Assembly: GCA_020444415.1 (NCBI GenBank)
Contig: JAHLLA010000010.1
Location: forward strand, 1-64,000
From: Bacteroidota bacterium
GTDB taxonomy: Bacteria; Bacteroidota; Bacteroidia; Bacteroidales; F082
Length of the DNA: 64,000 bases
Reading direction: 5' to 3'
The notes below the pieces were generated by a model. It ran no database searches. It saw only the letters and a list, made by a program, of their open reading frames with translations, and was not told the DNA's origin. Below, piece by piece: positions 43,859-52,283 of this stretch; the first letter of the stretch is position 1, and each line of letters starts with the position of its first letter. The position numbers and the translations under genes were made by a program.

Positions 43859-44629
43859 TTGATAACTTATCATACTTATAAAAGCGGAATCAAAATCTCT
43901 CATAAACTTTTCGCGACCAAAATAAACTCTCTGGACTTTCATAAACTCATAAGCTATAGTTATATGCGTAATGATATCTGGCATCCATTGTTTATAAAGA
44001 AACGAAGATTCACCATCATCGTCTCTTTAAATGAAGATAAAGAAACCCTATTCTCGAATTTCAAGACAAAAACCCGAAATGAGATCAGAAGGGCTATTAA
44101 AGAAAATGTTGAATTTGGTATTGAAACGAATCGGCATAATTTCTTATCTTTTTACAACGCATTTGCCATTAAAAAAGGTCAGCGTACAATTTCTGATGAC
44201 AGCTTTATGCGGCTAAAAAACCTTGTAATTACCAAAGCCTCATTAAATGACAATCCGCTCGTAATGCATGCTTATCTCATGCATGAAGAAAATGCTACGG
44301 TACGGCTGATCAATTCAGCATCAACCAGACTTGAGAAAAAAACCAATAATGCTTTCATCGGCTGGGCGAACCGCTTTTTACATTACCAGGATATGATCTA
44401 CTTTAAAGATAGAAATATCGTTCAATATGATCTGGGCGGTACAGCCCATCATACCCGGAAAAAAGACAAACATAAAATTGAAGCATTTAAAAGCGAATTT
44501 GGAGGCACCACTATAGAAGAATATTTTTACGAGTCAATTCCTCATTATCTGGGTCTTCAGCTATATTCACTGCTAAACAAAATATTTATGAAACACAGTC
44601 TGTATCAAAATCAAACGGCCGGTATCTGA
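43859..44629 (+). CDS. FemAB/GNAT-like acyltransferase
   Basis: A 256-residue protein with a FemAB-type GNAT core. NFKTKTRNEIRRAIKENVEFG (about 68-88) is the typical start of the domain; VQYDLGGTAHHTRKKDKHKIEAFKSEFGG (about 182-211) is the YDxGG/FKxxFG signature. It would add an acyl or aminoacyl group. The start is TTG 43859, 24 bp after the winged-helix gene; the next ATG lies well inside the protein. Confidence 0.78.
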   Translation: MITYHTYKSGIKISHKLFATKINSLDFHKLISYSYMRNDIWHPLFIKKRRFTIIVSLNEDKETLFSNFKTKTRNEIRRAIKENVEFGIETNRHNFLSFYNAFAIKKGQRTISDDSFMRLKNLVITKASLNDNPLVMHAYLMHEENATVRLINSASTRLEKKTNNAFIGWANRFLHYQDMIYFKDRNIVQYDLGGTAHHTRKKDKHKIEAFKSEFGGTTIEEYFYESIPHYLGLQLYSLLNKIFMKHSLYQNQTAGI

Positions 44630-44709
44630 AAAAAGATTTTGTCAATTTTCTAAAAAGAGTAAATTCAAAAATTTGGAAATCAGGAATTTGAAATTAAACC
44701 AGTGCAATT

Positions 44710-45555
44710 ATGAAATTTAAACAACCTATAATTATTTGCGGTATGCATAGGTCGGGGACATCTCTGGTCTCAAGTTTAATTGAATCGCAGGGTGTTTTTT
44801 TGGGGCATAAAAAACAAGGTGATCATGAACCTGTTTTCTTCCTGCATATCAATGAAAAGATTTTTAAGCTTTTAAATGCCAGTTGGGACACACCCGATAA
44901 CTTCAAACATGCGAATGATTTCTTCCATTCTAACATTCTAAAAATTATCGACAAGCAATTAAATTCAAAAGATGCAGTAAGCTATTTTGGATTTTTAAAT
45001 TATTTAAAAAACCATAATTTTCATAAAATTACATATCCCTGGGGATGGAAAGATCCCCGGAACACTTTCACATTGGAACATTGGCATAAACTATTTCCGA
45101 AGGCGAAAGTTATACATGTATATCGGAATCCCGTCGACGTGGCTAACAGTTTACGCAGCCGGCAAGAGAAGTTTATGGAACGATTTACAGCAAATAAGAA
45201 CTTTGAGAAATATGCCTTAAAAAATGATTTCCTGGGTACATCATATAAATGCTTATATCTGAATGAAGGATTCAACCTATGGGAAAAATATGTACAAAAG
45301 GCATTCGCTGCGAATAATGAAATATTGCATTTGAAATATGAAGATTTATTATCATCACCTGAAATTCATATCGAAACTATGTTACATTTTATTGGTATTG
45401 ACAAGAATACTGACAGAATGGAGCAATTTATATCCAGGATAGACGCTTCAAGAAAGCACGCTTTTATTGGCAATGAGGAACTGGAGCGGTTTTACAAATC
45501 AATTCAAAATAAGAAATCGGTTATCAAGCTCGATTATCATCACATAACCCTTTAG
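44710..45555 (+). CDS. sulfotransferase-family protein (1)
   Basis: A 281-residue PAPS-dependent sulfotransferase-like protein. PIIICGMHRSGTSLV (5-19) is the 5'-phosphosulfate-binding loop; KVIHVYRNPVDVANSLRSR (about 132-150) is the 3'-phosphate-binding region with the Arg-Asn-Pro motif. ILHLKYEDL is also typical. It probably sulfates the polysaccharide. Ends 1 bp before the next gene, which is a second sulfotransferase. Confidence 0.85.
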   Translation: MKFKQPIIICGMHRSGTSLVSSLIESQGVFLGHKKQGDHEPVFFLHINEKIFKLLNASWDTPDNFKHANDFFHSNILKIIDKQLNSKDAVSYFGFLNYLKNHNFHKITYPWGWKDPRNTFTLEHWHKLFPKAKVIHVYRNPVDVANSLRSRQEKFMERFTANKNFEKYALKNDFLGTSYKCLYLNEGFNLWEKYVQKAFAANNEILHLKYEDLLSSPEIHIETMLHFIGIDKNTDRMEQFISRIDASRKHAFIGNEELERFYKSIQNKKSVIKLDYHHITL

Positions 45556-46485
45556 TTGAAAAGTCATAACGAAACACCTATATTAATCACTGGCAGCCAC
45601 CGATCCGGTACTACCTGGGTGGGGAAGATCATCAGCACTGCTGAAAACACGCAATTGTTTTGGGAACCTTTTTCCCCTTACAATTTGAGGCTCTACCTTA
45701 ACCTCCGAAATAGGCCCTGGTTTTATTCAGTAACAGCAGAATGCGCTGACGATTTTAAGTTACGAATGAAAAACCTGATTGAGAATAAGTTTTATAAAAA
45801 TCATTTTAACAGGTTGGCCTTATTGCTAAAGTATAAGATGAGCCCAAGAAAAATGCGGCTACTATGGAAATCCCGGAAAAAGCCATCGTTTTATATTCCC
45901 ATCCTGAAAGATCCGATAGCTCTATTTTCATCCGAATGGCTTTATCATAATTTCAACACCAAAAATATTGTGATCATCAGGCATCCTGCAGGTTTTATCA
46001 GCTCTCTTAAAAAGAATAACTGGCGGTTTGATTTTTCGAATTTTGAAAGGCAAACTGGTTTATTATCAGGTGCCCTGTCAACTTTTAAAGAAGATATCAA
46101 AATCCATTCAACAAATGATTTTGAAATATTAGATCAGGGAATCTTACTATGGAATATAATTCATGAATATATCTACCAATTGAAAAAAAAGCACCAGGAC
46201 TGGTACTTTGTCAGGCTCGAAGATTTGGCTTTACAGCCGCAAGATGAATTTGAAAAAATTTTTAATTATCTCAAACTGCCAATGACGGGTGAGGTTAAGA
46301 GCATGATCGACCAAACAACTTCATCAACCAACAAAACTGAACGAGACAAACATGTTAATCTCGTTTACAGAGATAGCAAAGGAATTATTAATATTTGGAA
46401 AGAACGACTTTCAAAAGACGAGCAATTGAAAATATTCAATGGTTGCAGATGGTCGTATTTTTATACAAAAAACGATTGGGAATAA
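45556..46485 (+). CDS. sulfotransferase-family protein (2)
   Basis: A 309-residue sulfotransferase-like protein, divergent from the previous one. PILITGSHRSGTTWVGKI (8-25) is the PAPS loop and NIVIIRHPAGFISSLKKN (about 136-153) the 3'-phosphate motif; VRLEDLALQP follows. The start must be TTG 45556, since the frame opens with a stop just before it and the PAPS loop begins at residue 8. Two adjacent enzymes suggest sulfation at two positions or of two residues. Confidence 0.85.
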   Translation: MKSHNETPILITGSHRSGTTWVGKIISTAENTQLFWEPFSPYNLRLYLNLRNRPWFYSVTAECADDFKLRMKNLIENKFYKNHFNRLALLLKYKMSPRKMRLLWKSRKKPSFYIPILKDPIALFSSEWLYHNFNTKNIVIIRHPAGFISSLKKNNWRFDFSNFERQTGLLSGALSTFKEDIKIHSTNDFEILDQGILLWNIIHEYIYQLKKKHQDWYFVRLEDLALQPQDEFEKIFNYLKLPMTGEVKSMIDQTTSSTNKTERDKHVNLVYRDSKGIINIWKERLSKDEQLKIFNGCRWSYFYTKNDWE

Positions 46486-46507
46486 TCCTCTGAAAATTTA
46501 AAAATAT

Positions 46508-48058
46508 TTGAAATTTTTATTTAAAAACAGGATCTACAAGAATCTGATCTGGAATTTGTTAACGAAGGCTTTGGTCATCGTTTTCAAATTCATTACCATC
46601 CCTGTATTAATTACTGAGTTTTCAGATAGTGGGTACGGATTGCTAATACTGGCAACGTCCATCCTTGTTTATTTAAAAATTTTAGAACTCGGTACTCCAT
46701 TGGGTGTCATTAAATTTGTTGCCGAATGGCTTACTAAAAAGGATTACGATTCTATTCACAAAGTCTCATCAAGTTACTTCATAATTTATTTTGTAATTGG
46801 ATCTATCAACCTGCTATTGTTTATTTTACTTGCGCTGTATGGAAGAAATATTTTCTTTGAAAATCTTACGGTTTCCGATTGGCAGACGTTTCAGGTTTTA
46901 CTATATATCGCAGCTTTTTCTTCATTTATTTCATATTTTTCTTCTCTTTTCAAACAGCTTCTCACGGGCGCTGAAGAAATTGCATGGTTATCGAAAATTG
47001 ATTTAATAAAAAAGTCACTTGAAGTTTTTATAATAGCTTTTATTATCATTTTTCCAGGCCGTCTGACCTTAATAAACTATTATTTATTGATTCAAATTAC
47101 CAACATCATTCTACTTCCTTTAATGATGATAAAATGGGGCAAGCGAACTTCGATTCAAAAAAGTCTGTTCAGCGGCTGGTATGGAAGGTATTTTTTAACT
47201 ATCTTTAAATATGGTCTGGGTATTTTTGCCATTGAAATTTTCAGGGTTTCATTTTTTCAACTGAGGCCTATTATCTTACAGATGAGAAGCATGGATGAAA
47301 ACGTGGCTGTACTGGTAGGACACTTCGGGGTTTTATTAACAATTACTTCTATTATAGACATCGCGGCAGGATCTCTTATGACGGTACTTGTACCTGCATT
47401 TTCGCGAATGCTGACCGAAGAGCATAATTACCAACAACGAAATGCTATTTTCAATGGTTACACAAGAAAATTTACAGCTATATTTTTACTTCCTATTTCA
47501 ATAGTCATTGTTGTAGCTCCTGAATTTCTTGAAGCTTACCTGGGGAAAGATTATATTTTTCTTTCGCCATATTTAAGAATATGGCTGTTTTTCTCTTGTT
47601 TCAATATCGTTACATCCATTTACACATCAGCTATATTTGCTGTTGGAAAGATCCAACAGTTTTTTTGGTTCATCTTCACCAATTCAATTGTCAGCACTTT
47701 AATAATATGGTTTCTAACGCCCAGCCTTGATCTATGGGCTGCTGTAATTGGCACTTCGTTTTTCTTTCTTTCAAAATTCCTGTTTTTCATTATCTATTTC
47801 ACGCCCAAAATTTTAAATCTCAAAATCAAAGGCCTTTTAGAAAGTATAACGCCTGCCATATCTACTAGCATAATAACCATCATAGGAGGAATATTGTTCG
47901 TACTTAACATCCCTCAAGTCAAAAATCCTTACATCATTATATTATTAACAACAAGTTTTCTGGTCGTTCTTTATGGATTGATATACTTTACGCTTTTTAT
48001 TAGCAGAAAAAGGCTATTCCTATCTACATTAATAGACAAAATCTTTCACGAACAATAG
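46508..48058 (+). CDS. wzx: Wzx-type oligosaccharide flippase
   Basis: A 516-residue membrane protein with about 12-14 helices, of the polysaccharide-transporter (MATE-like) superfamily. It should flip the lipid-linked repeat unit to the periplasm. The N-terminal half shows the typical ITIPVLITEFSDSGYGLLILATSILVY pattern. The start is TTG 46508. No enzymatic motif is present, as expected. The gene lies centrally between modifying enzymes and glycosyltransferases. Confidence 0.88.
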   Translation: MKFLFKNRIYKNLIWNLLTKALVIVFKFITIPVLITEFSDSGYGLLILATSILVYLKILELGTPLGVIKFVAEWLTKKDYDSIHKVSSSYFIIYFVIGSINLLLFILLALYGRNIFFENLTVSDWQTFQVLLYIAAFSSFISYFSSLFKQLLTGAEEIAWLSKIDLIKKSLEVFIIAFIIIFPGRLTLINYYLLIQITNIILLPLMMIKWGKRTSIQKSLFSGWYGRYFLTIFKYGLGIFAIEIFRVSFFQLRPIILQMRSMDENVAVLVGHFGVLLTITSIIDIAAGSLMTVLVPAFSRMLTEEHNYQQRNAIFNGYTRKFTAIFLLPISIVIVVAPEFLEAYLGKDYIFLSPYLRIWLFFSCFNIVTSIYTSAIFAVGKIQQFFWFIFTNSIVSTLIIWFLTPSLDLWAAVIGTSFFFLSKFLFFIIYFTPKILNLKIKGLLESITPAISTSIITIIGGILFVLNIPQVKNPYIIILLTTSFLVVLYGLIYFTLFISRKRLFLSTLIDKIFHEQ

Positions 48059-48061
48059 CAT

Positions 48062-48928
48062 ATGCTTGGCATCGTACTTATTAATTACAACTCTGAAAAA
48101 GTGGTTATTGACTTTTTAAGCCATGAAATTGTCAAAATTAAGCTACCTTATAAGGTAGCTATTGTCAACAATTCCTTTGATGAAAAAGGTGATGCTATTT
48201 TATCTTATGAAACGCTTAAAACCTATGGATTTAAGACCGAAAAGGACATTTTCATATTAAATGCAAGGGGAAATTTAGGCTATGCCAAAGCCAATAACAT
48301 GGGAGCCGGTTTCCTGATGGAAAAATTTGATATTGAACATTTATTGTTCTCCAATAACGACATTGAAATATCAAATGGAAATGTTATTGCTCATTTACTA
48401 CACACTTTAAATTCTGACCAACGTTTGGGTGGCATCGGTCCGCGTGTTATAGGAAAAGATGGTCATGACCAATCCCCTCACGCCTACATTTCCTTTTTTC
48501 GGTATTTTGGTTGGTTTTTGTTCAAACCGCTAAAAGGCAAAGTTCCTCTCCTGCAGAAGGATTTCCGAAGCAGGAGGAAATCAGAACAATCGGCAGGAAT
48601 ATGCTATTGGGTTTCAGGATGTTTTATGTTAGTAAAAGCAAAAGAATTTATAAATGCAGGGATGTTTGATCCATTTACATTCTTATACTGCGAAGAAAAG
48701 ATACTTGCAGAACGGTTTTTAATAAATGGTTTGCATTTTTATTACGAACCTGCAACATTTGTTCATCACAACCAGGATGATTCGTTATCTATTGAAAGAA
48801 AAAGAGAAATTGCTAACCTGATTTTTCAAAATGATTGCTATTACTACAAAACGTATAGGGGAATTCCCGATTTTCTGATCTGGATTATCAGACTTGTCAG
48901 AAGAATAAACAAAAAAAGGGAATCATGA
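48062..48928 (+). CDS. family 2 glycosyltransferase (rhamnosyltransferase-like)
   Basis: A 288-residue GT-A enzyme. It has the opening VLINYNSEKVVIDFL, ILNARGNLGYAKANNMG, FSNNDIEI (metal-binding DxD-like), WVSGCFMLVKAKEF and an EEKILAERF segment. It resembles the N-acetylglucosaminyl-diphospho-decaprenol rhamnosyltransferase group. It is cytoplasmic and would add one sugar to the repeat unit. Ends in a 4-bp overlap with the next gene. Confidence 0.88.
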   Translation: MLGIVLINYNSEKVVIDFLSHEIVKIKLPYKVAIVNNSFDEKGDAILSYETLKTYGFKTEKDIFILNARGNLGYAKANNMGAGFLMEKFDIEHLLFSNNDIEISNGNVIAHLLHTLNSDQRLGGIGPRVIGKDGHDQSPHAYISFFRYFGWFLFKPLKGKVPLLQKDFRSRRKSEQSAGICYWVSGCFMLVKAKEFINAGMFDPFTFLYCEEKILAERFLINGLHFYYEPATFVHHNQDDSLSIERKREIANLIFQNDCYYYKTYRGIPDFLIWIIRLVRRINKKRES

Positions 48929-49896
48929 GTGTTAGTATCATCATCCCCATTTATAACAGCTCATTGCTGGTTGAGCGAGCCATTGAATCTGTTTTACAGC
49001 AGGATGAACAAATTATTGAGGAAATAATACTAATTGATGATGGAAGCACTGATGATTCTGTAGAAGTCATCAAGAGGTTGTCCATCCCGAAACTGATACT
49101 TGTCAGTCAATCTAACCGGGGCCCCGCTGCAGCCCGCAACAAAGGAATTGAACTTGCAAAAGCCAGGTATTTAGCCTTTTTGGATGCAGATGATTACTGG
49201 AAACCCGGTTTTCTTTCTGAGACCTACGCTTTTCTTGAAGCACATAATGAAGCTATTGCGGTAAGCACGGGTCAAATCCACAAATTTCCCGAAAAAGAGG
49301 ACTGGATCATACCTTCATTTTTAACAGCCAGCGAAACAAAAATAAAGCACCCTGTATTGTTAAACAACTTCTACGAATTCTGGGCGAAATACAACCATGT
49401 GTGCACAGGTAGCGTTTTAATGCGTACAGAAATTGTAAAGAAAACGAACGGTCAGCGAGATGACTTAAGAATTACAGAGGATATAGAATTCTGGGCCTAC
49501 CTGGCTACTTATGGAAAATGGGGATTTATCCCTAAAATTCTTTTCGTAAGTGATGGCGGTAAAATAACGCAACAGCAAGGCTGGCAAAATAAAAATCGCA
49601 AGCGCTGGAACTCTGCCACCACAATTGAAGTCTGGGAAAAAAGAATTCGTGAAAATATGCCGGATCACTTATTGGGTTCCTATATAAAAGCAAGGGGCAG
49701 GATCGCCAGGAGGCTTGCTTATGCAATGATCCTGTCAGACAGAAGCAAAACGTCAAGGGCAACGGTCAAAAAGTACGGAAATAACTTCCCTTCGGATAGG
49801 TTAAGTAAGTTGTTAAAAATTGCATCCCGATCTTCTATCCTATGGATAATTATTTGCAATTTAGTAGTGTTAAAAGAAAAGTACCGAAAGATATAA
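48925..49896 (+). CDS. family 2 glycosyltransferase
   Basis: A 323-residue GT2 enzyme with VSIIIPIYNSSLLVERAIESVL, LIDDGSTDDSV and the metal-binding DADDYW (about 90-95). The acceptor half has RITEDIEFWAYL, the usual catalytic ED. The protein extends beyond the GT2 core by about 80 basic residues. Coupled to the previous gene by a 4-bp overlap; 3 bp before the polymerase gene. Confidence 0.9.
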   Translation: MSVSIIIPIYNSSLLVERAIESVLQQDEQIIEEIILIDDGSTDDSVEVIKRLSIPKLILVSQSNRGPAAARNKGIELAKARYLAFLDADDYWKPGFLSETYAFLEAHNEAIAVSTGQIHKFPEKEDWIIPSFLTASETKIKHPVLLNNFYEFWAKYNHVCTGSVLMRTEIVKKTNGQRDDLRITEDIEFWAYLATYGKWGFIPKILFVSDGGKITQQQGWQNKNRKRWNSATTIEVWEKRIRENMPDHLLGSYIKARGRIARRLAYAMILSDRSKTSRATVKKYGNNFPSDRLSKLLKIASRSSILWIIICNLVVLKEKYRKI

Positions 49897-49899
49897 TAC

Positions 49900-51099
49900 A
49901 TGCGTGGTAAAACTGAGTTATTATCGTTCAAAGACTTTTTTACGGTAGCAGAAATACCTGGATACCTGCTTCTTAGCATGCCGTTAATTTCATTCTTTAC
50001 CGTCAGGCAGCGTGATATGGGTGACCATGCATCCATTGATACTTCAGCTCTGATTCAGATATTATTCATCGCTGTTAGTTTTATTGTTTCATTCTACTTT
50101 ATTTTCCTGAGCAAAAAAAACAATCCTGAACTGCTCTTTAAATCACCCCAGAAGTATTTATTGTTATATATACTGATTTGTTTTGTAAGCATGATCTGGA
50201 GCCCTAATATATTTATTACAGGGTACAGGGCCTTTGAAGCATTAACTTATTTAATGCTGATCACTTTAATCATCCAGAGGCTTATTAGGAAACTTTCATA
50301 TCAGAATGTGATTGAATGGACTATTTTATGGATCACCTGGACCATATTCTGGTCTGTATTGGGCGATATCAAATGGGCAGGTTTCAGCTACCTCTTATGG
50401 CCATTTAAATCTTCGCGCCTGGCAGCCCCCATGTTTTTCTTTCTGGCCATTTTCCTTACAAAAAGGAGCTTCAATAAATACCTGATCATTGCTTTTACGA
50501 TCCTATCTTTATCTAACAAGGTATTTTTTGGGATTGCTTTTGGCATGATAGGCTTCTTTTTTGGTAACATCAAGTACAGGGGCCTTTTCCTGTTGATCGG
50601 TTTCGCTGTTGCTATCTCATTTGCTCTTTGGGGCGAAGTGGTCTTGCAAAACACACTGTTTTACGGCAGGGAAGGAATTGGTATGGGCTACACATCCGGA
50701 AGAAATATGATCTGGGCAAAATCGTGGGAATATTATTTGCAAAAACCTTGGCTGGGCTATGGATATGTTGCCGGAGAGAACAACGTTTTATTCAGCAATT
50801 TCAAAGGCGTAATAACAACCCATAACTTTGTTTTATCAGGTTTAGTGGGTACCGGTATTCTGGGTGCTATTTTTCTGATTGGCTATTTTACAAGCGCATT
50901 CTTAACGGCAACATCGAAAGTTTTTGAGAGTGGAAAATGGAAAATTGCATTTGTAAGTACCATCATTATGGCTACTATCGTTTCCCTCACGGCCCCTGGT
51001 ATTGGCGCCCGTGTTTATGGATCGTGGATACCCGCTGTTTTCGTAATTACATTGATTAGCGGACTAAAATTAAAGTCGGAAGAAACGATCAGTAAATGA
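49900..51099 (+). CDS. wzy: Wzy/O-antigen ligase-like polymerase
   Basis: A 399-residue membrane protein with about 10-11 helices and a periplasmic loop containing SGRNMIWAKSWEYYLQKPW LGYGY (about 266-288) and HNFVLSGLVGTGILG, the Wzy_C/O-antigen ligase signature. It probably joins repeat units in the periplasm; ligase versus polymerase cannot be settled by sequence, but Wzx/Wza/Wzc context favours polymerase. Stop overlaps the next start. Confidence 0.85.
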   Translation: MRGKTELLSFKDFFTVAEIPGYLLLSMPLISFFTVRQRDMGDHASIDTSALIQILFIAVSFIVSFYFIFLSKKNNPELLFKSPQKYLLLYILICFVSMIWSPNIFITGYRAFEALTYLMLITLIIQRLIRKLSYQNVIEWTILWITWTIFWSVLGDIKWAGFSYLLWPFKSSRLAAPMFFFLAIFLTKRSFNKYLIIAFTILSLSNKVFFGIAFGMIGFFFGNIKYRGLFLLIGFAVAISFALWGEVVLQNTLFYGREGIGMGYTSGRNMIWAKSWEYYLQKPWLGYGYVAGENNVLFSNFKGVITTHNFVLSGLVGTGILGAIFLIGYFTSAFLTATSKVFESGKWKIAFVSTIIMATIVSLTAPGIGARVYGSWIPAVFVITLISGLKLKSEETISK

Positions 51100-52283
51100 A
51101 TGAGAACATAAAGATAACATGGGCAACAAGAGCCTTTGCAGATTACAGACTACCTGTTTTTACTGAATTAAACCGACTGTCAAAAGGAAACTTAACAGTC
51201 ATTTATAATAAAGAAATTGTAAAAAAGCATATTTCTGATCAATTGATTTCAACCCTCGGCAATCGAGCCATTGGCTTGTATGGAGAAAAGAGGCTTATTG
51301 GAAAGAACCGTGAAAACGCGGCATTTGCCAATAGCGGTATCAGGATTCCTATCCAAAAAGATTTGGTTAGCACCATAAAAAACACCAACCCCGATGTATT
51401 GATCTCGGATGGTTTTTTTCAATGGACCTATGGTTCCCTGTTCGTAAATATGACTCGTAAAATACCGCACATCATGTGTTATGAGCGAACCGCGCATACA
51501 GAGAGAAATGTGCAATGGTACAGGGTTTTGTATCGGAAACTGGCCATGAAATGGATTGACTATATTATTTGCTCCGGAAGCCAGTGTGGTCAATATGTTA
51601 AGTCACTAGGATTTCCTGGCAGCCAATTATCATACGGACACATGGTTGCAGATGTAAAGGCGTTGGCAGAAAAAGCAACTGCTATTTCGGAAAACGAAAT
51701 ACTTAAACTTAAAGAACAATTTCAGGCGAAATACATATTTCTGTACACCGGCCAGATTATTAAAAGAAAAGGGATTAAAGAACTTGTTGAAGCATGGCAA
51801 GAAAGTAATCTACAAAACAACTCAGAGGTAGCTCTGGTCTTAATTGGAGACGGTAATCAGTTTGATGAAATAAAACAACTGGTGCAATCTTCTAAAACCA
51901 GAAATATTCACATATTAGGTCGTGTACCATACAATCAGATAGCGACCTACTACGCGTTTGCTGATCTTTTTATCATTCCTACACTGGAAGATAACTGGTC
52001 GCTTGTTGTTCCTGAAGCCATGGCGACTTCCCTGCCGATTGCCTGTTCGAAATACAATGGCCTTTGGCCTGAAATGATAAAGCCTGAGAACGGTTGGGTT
52101 TTTGATCCGCTTGACAAAAATAAATTTATCAGTGCATTGCATATGATATTTGCTGACAGGGACTCTTTTAATTCAATGGGAAAATCATCACGACAAATTG
52201 TTCAGCAACACACACCCGAAAAAGCTGCTAAAATTATCTGGCAAACCAGCCAAAAAGCCACCAGTACGATAAATGAAAACTAA
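51096..52283 (+). CDS. family 4 glycosyltransferase
   Basis: A 395-residue GT-B enzyme. The C-terminal donor domain shows YTGQIIKRKGIKELVEAW, VLIGDGNQ and PTLEDNWSLVVPEAMATSLPI (the EX7E region, first Glu shifted to Asp as in related enzymes). The N-terminal half is the acceptor side. Overlaps the following gene by 11 bp, so translation is coupled. Confidence 0.88.
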   Translation: MNENIKITWATRAFADYRLPVFTELNRLSKGNLTVIYNKEIVKKHISDQLISTLGNRAIGLYGEKRLIGKNRENAAFANSGIRIPIQKDLVSTIKNTNPDVLISDGFFQWTYGSLFVNMTRKIPHIMCYERTAHTERNVQWYRVLYRKLAMKWIDYIICSGSQCGQYVKSLGFPGSQLSYGHMVADVKALAEKATAISENEILKLKEQFQAKYIFLYTGQIIKRKGIKELVEAWQESNLQNNSEVALVLIGDGNQFDEIKQLVQSSKTRNIHILGRVPYNQIATYYAFADLFIIPTLEDNWSLVVPEAMATSLPIACSKYNGLWPEMIKPENGWVFDPLDKNKFISALHMIFADRDSFNSMGKSSRQIVQQHTPEKAAKIIWQTSQKATSTINEN

